Shown piece by piece: positions 1 through 7,771 of a DNA stretch of 64,000 bases. Position 1 is the stretch's first letter. Every line of letters begins with the position of its first letter. The DNA lies in the NCBI RefSeq assembly GCF_024055715.1, contig NZ_JAMXMV010000001.1:992001-1056000 (forward strand). Reading direction: 5' to 3'. Source of the stretch: Actinoallomurus soli. Its GTDB lineage: Bacteria; Actinomycetota; Actinomycetes; Streptosporangiales; Streptosporangiaceae. The position numbers were made by a program, and so were the translations under genes. The notes beneath the pieces are model-generated. The model ran no database searches. It saw only the letters and a program-made list of their open reading frames with translations, and was not told the DNA's origin.

Positions 1-680
1 GGTCCGGCGCGGCACTGCTGGCGCTCGACCCGCCCATCCGCGTCGACGACGAGCCGGAGACCGGCCGGGCCGCGGTGCGCCGCCGGGAGTGGCTGACTCC
101 CGCCCTGTTCGCGCTGCTCGGCGTGACGGCGGCGGCGACGTTCGTGCTCGCCGCGACGGAGCTCGGCCTGGTCGCGGTGCTCAAGGCCGACTCCGCGACC
201 CGCTGGACCGGCCTGGTGCTCGCCGTGTGGGGGCTCGCGTCGATGGCCGGCGGGTTCGTGTACGGCGCGCTGGCCCGGGGCTTCTCCCCGCTCGTCATCG
301 TCGGCGGCATGGCCGCGCTCACCGTTCCCATGGGCCTGGCCGGGCACTGGGGATGGCTCTGCCTCGCGCTGCTCCCGGCGGGAGTGATGTGCGCCCCGGC
401 CATCTCCACCACGATCGACACCCTCAGCCGATGGGTGCCGGCCGCGGCCCGCGGCGAGGCGACCGGACTGCACGGCACCGCGATGACCCTGGGCCTGGCC
501 GTCTCGGGCCCTCTCACCGGCGTCATCATCGACGGCCTGGGCACCCGCTGGGCGTTCGCCATCTCCGGCGCGGCCGGTCTCCTCGTGGTCCTGCTCGCCG
601 CCCCGGCCTGGCGGCGCGCCCCGCAGCCGGCGGCGCCGCCCGCGCCCGCCGCCGCGGCACCCGTCGCCGACGCCGCCTGA
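1..680 (+). CDS. MFS transporter, C-terminal part (5' end outside window)
   Basis: The reading frame is already open at base 3 and runs to TGA at 678-680, so the gene starts upstream of the window. The visible 225 codons contain about six hydrophobic segments (roughly window codons 34-55, 60-80, 98-115, 118-138, 155-175 and 182-200), separated by short basic loops. The motif-like GEATGLHGTA and a final GxxxRWAF loop are typical of the second half of major facilitator permeases. The protein ends in an Ala/Pro-rich cytoplasmic tail. Family-level function is proton-driven efflux or uptake of a small molecule; the substrate cannot be read. A GTG at 75 could start a shorter product but would leave only half a transporter, so I treat the gene as partial. 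Confidence 0.8.
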   Translation, partial: SGAALLALDPPIRVDDEPETGRAAVRRREWLTPALFALLGVTAAATFVLAATELGLVAVLKADSATRWTGLVLAVWGLASMAGGFVYGALARGFSPLVIVGGMAALTVPMGLAGHWGWLCLALLPAGVMCAPAISTTIDTLSRWVPAAARGEATGLHGTAMTLGLAVSGPLTGVIIDGLGTRWAFAISGAAGLLVVLLAAPAWRRAPQPAAPPAPAAAAPVADAA

Positions 681-745
681 CGGCGGGCGCGGCCGGCCTG
701 CGAGACCGGGTCCCGCGAACGGCGGAGCCGGTGTATTGCTGATTC

Positions 746-1615
746 ATGCGACGACTGAACGACCCGGCGGCGCTGCGCGGGCGCCGCGTCCTCGTCACCG
801 GAGCGGCGCGCGGCATCGGCGCGGCCCTCGCCCGCCGTCTGCACGCCCGCGGTGCCCGAGTCGCCCTGGCGGGCCTGGAGCCGGACGGTCTGGCGGCCGT
901 CGCGCGCGACTGCGCGGACGCGCCCTGGCGGACCTGCGACGTCACCGACCGCGACCTCGTCGAACGGGTGGTGGCGGAGCTGGCCGATCGGCTGGGCGGC
1001 CTGGACGTCGTGGTGGCCAACGCTGGTGTCGCCTGCCAGTGGCCCGTCCTCGGCGGTGATCCCGAGGTCCTGGAGACGACCATGCGCGTGAACGTCTTCG
1101 GCACCTACCACACCCTGCGGTCGGCGGGCCCGTACATCGCCCACCCGGAGGGCTACGCGCTGACGGTCGCCTCGCTGGCCGCCGCCGTCCATGCGCCGCT
1201 GCTCGGCGCCTACAGCGCCTCGAAGGCCGCGGTCGAGGCCCTGGGCGACACGCTCCGCGTCGAGCTGCGGCACACCGGCGCGCGGGTGGGCGTCGCCTAC
1301 TTCGCCGAGCTGGACACCGACATGACGCACCGCGGGTTCGGCACGCGGGCCGCCGCCGCGCTGCAGGGCAGGCGCGGAGCGTTCACCGGGGTGACGCCGC
1401 TCCGGGCCGGGGTCGACGCGCTCGAACGCGGCATCGCGACACGCGCCCGGCGGGTGCACGCCCCGCGCTGGGTCGGGCCGGTCCTGTACGGGCGGATGGC
1501 GGCCCAGCGTGTGCTCGAGACGGCGGTGCGGGCACGAGTGGAGCCCGCTCTGCGGATCGCGGCCGAAGAGGACCCGCCGCTGACGACACCGCAGCCCGAG
1601 GAGCGGGCCGGATGA
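746..1615 (+). CDS. Short-chain dehydrogenase/reductase (classical SDR)
   Basis: This 289-residue protein has the classical SDR layout. The NAD(P)-binding TGAARGIG glycine motif is at residues 18-25, the NAG motif is near residue 92, and the catalytic Tyr156-x3-Lys160 lies in YSASK, with a preceding Ser in the VASLAA strand. It should catalyse NAD(P)(H)-dependent oxidation or reduction of a hydroxyl or keto group on an unknown small substrate in the cytoplasm. The C-terminus extends about 50 residues beyond the usual core with a basic helix (residues 230-270), as in SDRs annotated as short-chain dehydrogenases acting on lipophilic substrates. Its stop overlaps the next gene by ATGA, so the two are probably co-translated. 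Confidence 0.85.
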   Translation: MRRLNDPAALRGRRVLVTGAARGIGAALARRLHARGARVALAGLEPDGLAAVARDCADAPWRTCDVTDRDLVERVVAELADRLGGLDVVVANAGVACQWPVLGGDPEVLETTMRVNVFGTYHTLRSAGPYIAHPEGYALTVASLAAAVHAPLLGAYSASKAAVEALGDTLRVELRHTGARVGVAYFAELDTDMTHRGFGTRAAAALQGRRGAFTGVTPLRAGVDALERGIATRARRVHAPRWVGPVLYGRMAAQRVLETAVRARVEPALRIAAEEDPPLTTPQPEERAG

Positions 1616-2289
1616 CGGATCCGCACGGCACGGCACCGCGGAACGCGGCGCCGCAGGATGCAGCGCCGCCGAGTGCGGGGGCACGGGGTGCGGGGGCACG
1701 GGGTGCGGTGTCGCAGGGCGCAGCGCCGTGGAATGCGGAGCGAAGAGATGCAGGACCGCGCGTCCCGGCCGGTTCGCGCCGCGAGCTGGGCACGCCGGCG
1801 TGGGTGTTCGCCCGGCTGGCGGGACGGCGCGCGGGCACGGCGCCGCCGGTGCTGTTCCGGGTGCTCGGCCGGCACCGCCGGTTGTTCCGCGGCTGGCTCC
1901 ACTTCGCCGGCCGGCTGATGCCGGGCGGTCTGCTGCCCCGCCGCGAGACCGAGCTGGTCATCCTGCGGGTCGCGCACCTGCGGGGCTGTCGTTACGAGTT
2001 CGGCCATCACGTACGCCTCGGTGCGCGGGCCGGGGTCACCGCCGTCGATGTGGCCCGGCTCGTCGAGCACGGGGCCGAGGACGACGGCTGGTCGCCGCGC
2101 GAGCGCGCGGTCCTGGCGGCGGTGGACGCGCTGCAGGCCGAGCGCGACCTCGACGACACGGCGTGGGAACGGCTCCGCGCGCACCTCGGCGACCGGGAGT
2201 GCATCGAGCTGATCATGCTCGTCGGCCACTACGACATGCTCGCGACGGCCATCACCGCGCTGCGGATCCCGCCCGATCCCTCCCGGTGA
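1612..2289 (+). CDS. Carboxymuconolactone decarboxylase (CMD/AhpD-like) family protein
   Basis: This 225-residue protein starts within the stop of the SDR gene (ATGA overlap). Residues 1-55 are a low-complexity Ala/Gly/Arg segment encoded by short GC-rich direct repeats (two copies of a 15-base unit near 1675-1705), unlike any family core. The CMD domain follows at about residues 60-200, with ETELVILRVAHL leading into GCRYEFGHH (Cys126, His132, His133). Peroxidase-type AhpD proteins have Cys-x2-Cys. Here the second Cys is replaced by Glu-Phe, as in the YEWGQH group of CMD proteins, so a thiol peroxidase function is unlikely. Pairing with an SDR suggests an isomerisation, decarboxylation or detoxification step, but the substrate is unknown. 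An internal start near residue 55 is possible. Confidence 0.7.
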   Translation: MTDPHGTAPRNAAPQDAAPPSAGARGAGARGAVSQGAAPWNAERRDAGPRVPAGSRRELGTPAWVFARLAGRRAGTAPPVLFRVLGRHRRLFRGWLHFAGRLMPGGLLPRRETELVILRVAHLRGCRYEFGHHVRLGARAGVTAVDVARLVEHGAEDDGWSPRERAVLAAVDALQAERDLDDTAWERLRAHLGDRECIELIMLVGHYDMLATAITALRIPPDPSR

Positions 2290-2563
2290 GCGCCGTCCCC
2301 ACCGCAGCTCCCGCAGATCGCTGATCGCCGATGGAACCCGAGCGCGCCTCGTCGTGCTGCCGGGGGAGGGGCGTGTGCTCCGGCGTCGGGACGGCATCGG
2401 AGCGGCCCTCGCGAAGAAGGCCTCGTGGCCGGCCGACGTCGCCGGGTGGTCCCCGCGAGGCGGCCGGCAGGGCGCCGTCACAGGGCGGTCGGCGGGCTCC
2501 CGCGGGGCGAACAGTGCGTCGACGGAGATGCGGCGGTGAAGATGCCGACGGGCGTCTGACGCC

Positions 2564-2950
2564 CTACCGTGCCGCCGTCAGATCCGCGTCACCGGTGGGT
2601 GCGTCTCCGGGGATCTCGTCCGTGCTGGACAGGAACCGGTCGAGACCGGTGATCTTGAGCATGCGCTGGACGTGCCCGGCGGGCCGGAGCAGCAGAAGCT
2701 CGCCACCGTCCTTACGCGCGCGCTTCCAGGCGCCGACGAAGCAACCGAGCCCGACCGAGTCGCAGAATTCGAGCGAGGACAGGTCGAGCGCGATCCGGAC
2801 CTGGCCCGCCGACAGCATCGCGTCGAGCTCGTCGCGGATGCCGCCGACGGTCGTGTAGTCCAGCTCGCCCGCCACGTGTACCAGCGACCACTCGCCCCGT
2901 GGCTCGACCGCCACGTCCAGCGTCGCCTCGTCCGATCGGTCCGCCGTCAT
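2564..2950 (-). CDS. STAS-domain anti-sigma factor antagonist
   Basis: This 128-residue single-domain protein begins at an ATG preceded by GGAGGTGGGG on the minus strand. The fold pattern is an N-terminal beta hairpin, then HVAGELDYTT, a helix, the LDLSSLEFCDSVGLGC segment and a final helix. Ser65 in CDSVGLG is at the position phosphorylated by anti-sigma kinases in SpoIIAA/RsbV proteins. Such proteins bind a serine kinase/anti-sigma partner in the cytoplasm and so release a sigma factor, usually of the SigB/SigF type. No kinase or sigma gene is in the window, so the partner is encoded elsewhere. It is divergent from the winged-helix gene at 3184 across a 233-base spacer. Confidence 0.85.
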   Translation of the reverse strand: MTADRSDEATLDVAVEPRGEWSLVHVAGELDYTTVGGIRDELDAMLSAGQVRIALDLSSLEFCDSVGLGCFVGAWKRARKDGGELLLLRPAGHVQRMLKITGLDRFLSSTDEIPGDAPTGDADLTAAR

Positions 2951-3077
2951 TCGTCCCCACCTCCACGCCGAATGATGGTGGTCTCAACCTTACGGCCCCC
3001 AGTCATTCTTGGCCGATGGTACGACAACCCCGATCACGCTCATCTTCTTCCCCGGCATCTGCGTCAGCATCCATGTA

Positions 3078-3091
3078 TTGTCGATTGACAA
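3078..3091. promoter_or_regulatory. Inverted repeat in the STAS/winged-helix divergent spacer
   Basis: TTGTC-GATT-GACAA is a perfect 5-bp inverted repeat in an unusually AT-rich stretch (about 3060-3115) between the divergent STAS and winged-helix genes. It contains a TTGACA hexamer on the plus strand at 3085-3090, but no good -10 box follows at the right distance. It could be an operator for the adjacent winged-helix protein. The position is suggestive; binding is inference. Confidence 0.35.
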
Positions 3092-3183
3092 AGTAGGAAA
3101 TATCTCTCACTCTGGATGGCGCGAGCCGGACGGCCGCCTCAGGTGCTCGTACAGGTCCCTGAACGTCGATGAAGGAATCCGCC

Positions 3184-3738
3184 ATGCCACGACTTCAGCT
3201 TGCGAAGCTCGACCCTCACCTCCCTGATTCATCTCCCGACCTGGACGTCGGGCCGCCGAAGGTTCCGGGCACGCCACCGGGCGGCCTCTTGGAGGTGATC
3301 CCGCTTCCCGGGACCGGCCAGGTCGTGGTGATCACCGCTCAGCTTCTCCCGGCCGGAGACGTGGGAACGCCGGTCGTCGTGCCGCCCCGGGGATCCCCGC
3401 CTGTTCCGTGGGGCCGGCGGCCGACCGGGCAGGAGCCCGACGACCTGGTCGTCGACCGCGACGCCAGGCGTGTCTGGGCGGACGGTGAGGAGGTGCCGTT
3501 GACGTTCCAGGAGTTCGAGCTGCTGGAGTACCTGACCGCCCGCCCCGGAAAGGTGATCTCCCGCCTCCACCTCATGAACGCGGTCTGGGAAGGCGCGTCG
3601 GTGGCCGTGCCCCGTACGGTCGACGTGCACGTCCACCGACTGCGCCGCAAGCTCGGGCGCCACGGCACGCGCCTGGTGACCGTACGGCGGGTGGGCTACT
3701 GCTACCGGCGGCCGGAGGCCCACGACGCGGCGCCCTGA
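3184..3738 (+). CDS. OmpR/PhoB-type winged-helix DNA-binding protein without receiver domain
   Basis: The chosen ATG at 3184 has GAAGGA 7 bases upstream; an ATG at 3169 overlaps that site and is less likely. The 184-residue product has a poorly conserved N-terminal half (about residues 1-85, partly beta-rich with several Pro/Gly) and a C-terminal Trans_reg_C winged helix (about 86-176). In the latter, LTFQEFELLEYL, then the recognition-helix region VDVHVHRLRRKL, and the hairpin VRRVGYCYR are easily recognised. No phospho-acceptor receiver domain is present, so it is not a normal two-component regulator; activity is probably set by protein level or the N-terminal part. Similar lone winged-helix proteins occur widely in actinomycetes. 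Targets are unknown; the divergent STAS gene is an obvious candidate. Confidence 0.75.
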   Translation: MPRLQLAKLDPHLPDSSPDLDVGPPKVPGTPPGGLLEVIPLPGTGQVVVITAQLLPAGDVGTPVVVPPRGSPPVPWGRRPTGQEPDDLVVDRDARRVWADGEEVPLTFQEFELLEYLTARPGKVISRLHLMNAVWEGASVAVPRTVDVHVHRLRRKLGRHGTRLVTVRRVGYCYRRPEAHDAAP

Positions 3739-3770
3739 GGAACCCTTGCGTCCCCGGCCGCCGGGCCGGC

Positions 3771-5024
3771 TCAGCCTTCGAAGAAGGTGATGCGCACTCC
3801 GGAGACGGCGCGCTCGACCGGGACGAAGCGGGCCAGGCCGGTCTGTGCCCGCAGGGCCTCGCTGAGGTAGACGCGGCCGGGCCGTCCGAGGTCCTGTGCC
3901 ATCTTCGACGCGACGTTGACGGGAGCGCCGGCGATGTCCCGGCCGCCGCCCGGCGTCTCGCCGGTCAGCACCGGCCCGGTGTCCACGCCGATGCGGCAGA
4001 TGATCTCGCGCTCGGCCAGGTCCGAGCGCAGCCGGAGGGCGAACTTCACGGCGGGCCCGGGCTCGTCGAAGAGGTAGATGCCCAGAGGGCCGGCGACCTT
4101 GATCTCGACGGCGCCGGTGGGCGGCAGCAGGCGAAGGGCCGTCTCCCGCATCGTGGCCGACAGGGCGAGTCCTCTCAGGACCGCCAGGTCGGGGGTCCCC
4201 GCCGAGGCGCCGCCGCGCTCGACGAGGACGACCGTCCGCTCGCGGAGGTGCCGGGCGGTCAGCCGGGCGAGCAGCTCGGCGTCGCCGGGGGAGTGCTCGA
4301 GGCGCAGCAGGTCGGCGTGGAACTCGGGGGAGTAGGGGATGGGGTACCGCTCGTCCTCGACGGGACGCACGTCCTCCAGGCGCGGACCGTCGAGCACCCG
4401 GTGGACCGGGCCGAGCGGATGCCGCAGGTCGTCCCTGCGACGCAGGACGAAGGGGTGATCGGACGGCAGGAGGCCGACCACCGGCGCGGTCACGGCGATC
4501 TCCCCGCCCTCGGTGTGGTTCTCCGCGATGTCCTCGATCCCGTCGGCATCCTCGCCGTACAGCCCGCCGGACAGCTCGTCGAAGGTCCCACGGTGGACGC
4601 CGATGCCGATCCGGACCCGGCAGTGGCGCCGGATCTCGTCCTGCACGCTCAGGAGGGCCGAGAGCAGCGTCGAGGCGCGCGTGTCCGCCGGATGGAACAT
4701 CTGGGCGTTGTCGGCCGCCCACACTCCGATCGCGCGTCCCCCGACGGCCCGGCCGTACGCGTGCAGGATCCGCTTCGGCCGGTCTATCAGCGCCAGGACC
4801 TCCAGGAGCGCCGCCTGCTCGCTGAGCCGGGTCAGCCCGGCCGAGTCGGACACGACGCTGTAGCCCTCGACGGCGTATCCGCTCAGCAGGCGCCGCGCGT
4901 CCTCGGCCGTCTGGCCGGTGTGCCGCCACCGCTGGACGAGGTCGTGGGGGAGCCCGCCGACGAGGTCGCGGGTCAGGTCGTAGTCGCCGGGCGTCGGCCG
5001 GCCTGCGGGGGGTTCCGAGGTCAC
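3771..5024 (-). CDS. Protein with two degenerate class III nucleotidyl-cyclase-like halves
   Basis: This 417-residue protein has a GTG start at 5024. The first half contains YSVVSDSAGLTRLS and, near residues 140-185, VRIGIGVHRGTF followed by GEDADGIEDIAENHTEGGEIAVT. That order matches the class III cyclase pattern (metal-binding strand, R-x-GI-x-x-G, then the N-x-A-x-R-x2 helix and the I-x-VS strand). The second half repeats it: ICRIGVDTGPVLTGE and AGAPVNVASKMAQ, ending in VYLSEAL. Several catalytic positions differ from active cyclases: no clear second metal Asp is seen, and the transition-state Arg is replaced by Lys in the second copy. It may therefore be a regulatory pseudo-cyclase rather than an enzyme. 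No membrane segment is visible. It is convergent with the winged-helix gene. Cyclase ancestry is fairly clear; activity is uncertain. Confidence 0.6.
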   Translation of the reverse strand: MTSEPPAGRPTPGDYDLTRDLVGGLPHDLVQRWRHTGQTAEDARRLLSGYAVEGYSVVSDSAGLTRLSEQAALLEVLALIDRPKRILHAYGRAVGGRAIGVWAADNAQMFHPADTRASTLLSALLSVQDEIRRHCRVRIGIGVHRGTFDELSGGLYGEDADGIEDIAENHTEGGEIAVTAPVVGLLPSDHPFVLRRRDDLRHPLGPVHRVLDGPRLEDVRPVEDERYPIPYSPEFHADLLRLEHSPGDAELLARLTARHLRERTVVLVERGGASAGTPDLAVLRGLALSATMRETALRLLPPTGAVEIKVAGPLGIYLFDEPGPAVKFALRLRSDLAEREIICRIGVDTGPVLTGETPGGGRDIAGAPVNVASKMAQDLGRPGRVYLSEALRAQTGLARFVPVERAVSGVRITFFEG

Positions 5025-5099
5025 GCGGTCAGCGTAACAGCGTATCGTGATCGATTGGATGCGGTCCGTGATAAAAATCTACAATGTAAAGGGAGGGGC

Positions 5100-5243
5100 G
5101 TGCGTCACCGGCGAGCGCCGGTGTTCATCCCGGCGTCGGTGCGTTCCGGCTCGACGCTGCCGCGCGCCGTCCTGAACGAGCATTCGCAGCTGTACGCGCC
5201 GCACGAGCTGCGCCTGAAGGCGACCGAACGACGGGCACGGCAC
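5100..5243 (+). pseudogene. Relic of the 5' end of a sulfotransferase-family gene
   Basis: A GTG at 5100, with GGGAGGGG just upstream, opens a frame encoding RAPVFIPASVRSGSTL, then LNEHSQLYAPHELRL (about codons 4-35). This is the N-terminal signature of PAPS-dependent sulfotransferases: a beta strand, the RSGST 5'-phosphosulfate loop, and the HS-x-x-APHEL segment found in actinobacterial members. After about 45 codons the frame continues into the antisense of the next gene with no further similarity. The gene is therefore truncated to its first sixth, probably by deletion or rearrangement. An AT-richer promoter-like stretch (5040-5090) precedes it. It fills the otherwise empty gap between the cyclase-like and glycosyltransferase genes. 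Confidence 0.5.
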
Positions 5244-5286
5244 CTTCGGTCAGCGAAGGAGGACAGGTGCCCCGAGGTCCGGGGGC

Positions 5287-6261
5287 TCACTCCAGTTCGT
5301 GGAGGACCTCGAGCCTTCGCTCCCACGCTCGCGGCACGCGCCGGCGGCGGGCCAGGGCCGCCGGGAGACGGAGCAGCACCTGGCGCAGGGTGTCCCGGGC
5401 CAGTGGGTCGCGCAGGGCCTCGATCGCCAGCGCGCCCGTGCGGCGCAGCGCCCGGCCGGCCGACAGCCGCATCCAGGTCACGAGCAGGTCGTTGCGGCGG
5501 TGCAGGGCGAGTCGCCGCGCGGAGTCCCCGCGAAGGCCGGACGGCGCGTGGCGTGCCGTCACCTCCGGAACGTACGCCAGCCCCCATCCGGACACGGCCA
5601 GATCCAGGGCGGGCAGGCTCTCCTCGCCGCCGAAGAACAGCAGTTCGTCGAATCCGCCGACGTCGAGGAAGGCGTCACGCCGGACCACGGCGGCGCACGC
5701 GGGGAACAGGAGGACCGACGGTCCCGGCAGGTCGGGTTCCCGGCCCAGTGCCCCCTGCGCCATCTTCCGCGAGACGTGGTCGAGCCGCCCGTCGCCCAGG
5801 TCGATCCGCGCGACCAGCACCGCCAGGCGCGGATGCCGGTCGAGCGCGCGGACGGCGGCGTGCAGGGCGCGGGGCTCCCACCAGGAGTCGTCGTCGCTGA
5901 ACGCCACGTACGGCGTGCGGGCGAGACGCACGCCGATGTTGCGGGCCGCGCCGCCCCGGTTGGCGGGCAGGACGACGAGGCGCACGTCCGGGAACCCGGT
6001 GGCCACCAGGTCCGCCGTACCGTCCGAGGAGGCGTTGTCGACCACGATGACCGGCGGGCGCTTCGGCAGCGCCCGGAGGCGGGCCAGCGTCCGCTCCAGT
6101 TCCCGGCGGCGGTTCCAGGTGGCCACCACGACGGTGACGCGGGCCGGTGCCCGCGCGGTCGGGCGCCGGGTGTCATCCGCCGGCGTCGGATCCGTCACGG
6201 CGCCGGGACCAGGCGTCGCCGGCGACCACGTGTCGGCGGCGACGGCGAACACCTCGAACAC
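5287..6261 (-). CDS. Family 2 glycosyltransferase
   Basis: This protein of up to 324 residues has a GT-A fold. RVTVVVATWNRR opens the nucleotide-binding domain (about residue 41), DNASSDGTADL follows (about 75-85), the metal-binding FSDDDSWW is near residue 120, and GGFDELLFFGGEE (about 205) contains the acceptor-side acidic pair. It should transfer a sugar from a nucleotide donor to an unknown acceptor at the cytoplasmic face; no membrane helix is present. The first 40 residues are not conserved in the family, and a GTG at 6198 is an equally possible start. It is isolated, with no neighbouring polysaccharide genes, but it lies directly beside a sulfotransferase relic, so a lost sulfated-glycan or glycopeptide pathway is conceivable. 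Confidence 0.82.
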   Translation of the reverse strand: MFEVFAVAADTWSPATPGPGAVTDPTPADDTRRPTARAPARVTVVVATWNRRRELERTLARLRALPKRPPVIVVDNASSDGTADLVATGFPDVRLVVLPANRGGAARNIGVRLARTPYVAFSDDDSWWEPRALHAAVRALDRHPRLAVLVARIDLGDGRLDHVSRKMAQGALGREPDLPGPSVLLFPACAAVVRRDAFLDVGGFDELLFFGGEESLPALDLAVSGWGLAYVPEVTARHAPSGLRGDSARRLALHRRNDLLVTWMRLSAGRALRRTGALAIEALRDPLARDTLRQVLLRLPAALARRRRVPRAWERRLEVLHELE

Positions 6262-6466
6262 TCGCCGGCTCAGCGTCGCGGCAGCTCGCCGAGATCAACA
6301 TGATCGAGGCTCCCCCCGAGAGCGGATCGTCCCCGTAGTCCGGATTCCTACCCGGTGCGGTGTTCGCGCAGACCTTGGTCGGGTGGCGTCCCCGACTCGA
6401 CGGGCCACCATCGACGGCAGCGGGTTCGCGGACCGCGGCACGGTCGTTCACCGGCCGCGTCCCGGG

Positions 6467-7645
6467 TCAGGGACAGAAGGCACTGAGGACGACGGCGTCG
6501 AGGTGCGCGACCTTGGCGTCGCTGACAGGCTCGGCGGTTGCGGCGATGGCGATCGCGCGCCCGTCCTCGGCGGCGAAGGCCGCCGTGCCGTATCCGGGGA
6601 TTCCACCGTCGTGTCCCCACACCGCGCCGCCACAGGGCAGCGGGGTGCGGAACAGGCCGAGGCCGTACCCCGCGCCTCGCTTGTCCCCGGTGCCGACGGT
6701 GGTGCGCATCTCCTTGAGCTGTGCCGGCTCGAGCAGTCTCCCGCCGAGCAGTGCGGCGAGGTAGCGGATGAGGTCGCCGTTGGTCGAGACGATCTGGCCG
6801 GCGGACCAGGCCCAGGAGGGATCCAGCTCGGTGACGTCGCGCAGCGGGCCTGTCGTGCCCGTCTCGGGGGCATAGCCCCGGGGATGGGCCTCATGGATGG
6901 TCTGGTCGCCCACGATCGGGAAGTAGGTGTGGCGCAGCCCGGCACGCTTGATCACCCGGTTGGTGATCTCTTCGATCACCGGGCGGCCGGTGGCCTTCTC
7001 GATGATCAGCCCGGCGACGATGTAGTTCGTGTTGGAGTACTCCCAGCGCGTGCCGGGACTGAAATGGGCCTTCTGCTTCAGCGCGAGGTCAAGCAGTGTC
7101 CGGGGCTCCATGTAGACGTGCTGGTAGGACAGGTAGTTCCGATCGAAGATGGTGGCGTAGTCCGGCAGGCCGCTGGTGTGCTGGAGGATCTGGCGGACGG
7201 TGATGCGGCGGCCGTCGATGCCGGCCCCGCGGATCAGTCCGGGCAGATAGCTCTCGACCGGCTTGTCCAGGCCGATCCTCCCCTCGCCGACGAGCTGGAG
7301 GATGACGGCGGAGGTGAAGCCCTTGGTGATGCTGCCGATGCGCACCTGTCCGTCGACCGGCACCTTGGCTCTGGTGCGCAGGTCCGCGACGCCCGCGGTG
7401 TAGTCGCGCACCCGCCCGTCGCGGCCGCGGACGGCGGCCAGCACGGCGGGGTATCCGTCTTTGCGTACCAGGTCGTCCAGCCGCCGTTGGATCGCGTCGC
7501 CGGCGGGGCCGGCCGGAGAGCTCGCCCTGCCGGGGGCGTGGCCACGCGCGGTGGAACAGCCGGGCAAGGCCAGAGTGCCGAGCAGGGCGAGCGCGGTGGC
7601 GAGCGCGGCCGGGCGCCGCCCTGATCGCGAACGGTGATGGGGCAT
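6467..7645 (-). CDS. S12-family serine hydrolase, lipoprotein (beta-lactamase/D-Ala-D-Ala carboxypeptidase class C fold)
   Basis: This 392-residue protein begins with a lipoprotein signal: a basic n-region, ALATALALLGTLALPGC with lipobox LPGC, and Cys30 as the predicted lipidated residue. The three serine-hydrolase motifs are present: Ser105-x-x-Lys108 in GSITKGF, Tyr-Ser-Asn in WEYSNTNY (about residue 206), and a C-terminal WGHDGG in place of K-T/S-G. It should act outside the membrane on D-amino-acid peptides, esters or beta-lactams. It is one of three clear paralogues around the lanthipeptide locus and shares with them the segment GxDGxxITVRxxLxHTSGL. It is transcribed in the same direction as the next paralogue, with a 126-base gap in which I see no gene. 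Confidence 0.85.
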   Translation of the reverse strand: MPHHRSRSGRRPAALATALALLGTLALPGCSTARGHAPGRASSPAGPAGDAIQRRLDDLVRKDGYPAVLAAVRGRDGRVRDYTAGVADLRTRAKVPVDGQVRIGSITKGFTSAVILQLVGEGRIGLDKPVESYLPGLIRGAGIDGRRITVRQILQHTSGLPDYATIFDRNYLSYQHVYMEPRTLLDLALKQKAHFSPGTRWEYSNTNYIVAGLIIEKATGRPVIEEITNRVIKRAGLRHTYFPIVGDQTIHEAHPRGYAPETGTTGPLRDVTELDPSWAWSAGQIVSTNGDLIRYLAALLGGRLLEPAQLKEMRTTVGTGDKRGAGYGLGLFRTPLPCGGAVWGHDGGIPGYGTAAFAAEDGRAIAIAATAEPVSDAKVAHLDAVVLSAFCP

Positions 7646-7771
7646 GGACGCAACGTTATGACGAGATGGGTCGTCCGGGGGCGTGTCGGGGGAGCGGCGC
7701 GGCGATGTCTTCGCCGGCCGGCGTCACCGTGACGGCGTCGACGCGGAGCACGTCCCGCCGTGCCGGCGGAG

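Noticed and set aside
2290-2563. Possible gene between the CMD-family gene and the STAS gene
   Set aside because: Open frames here are Arg/Pro-rich shadows without start context; nothing convincing is seen in the 274 bases.
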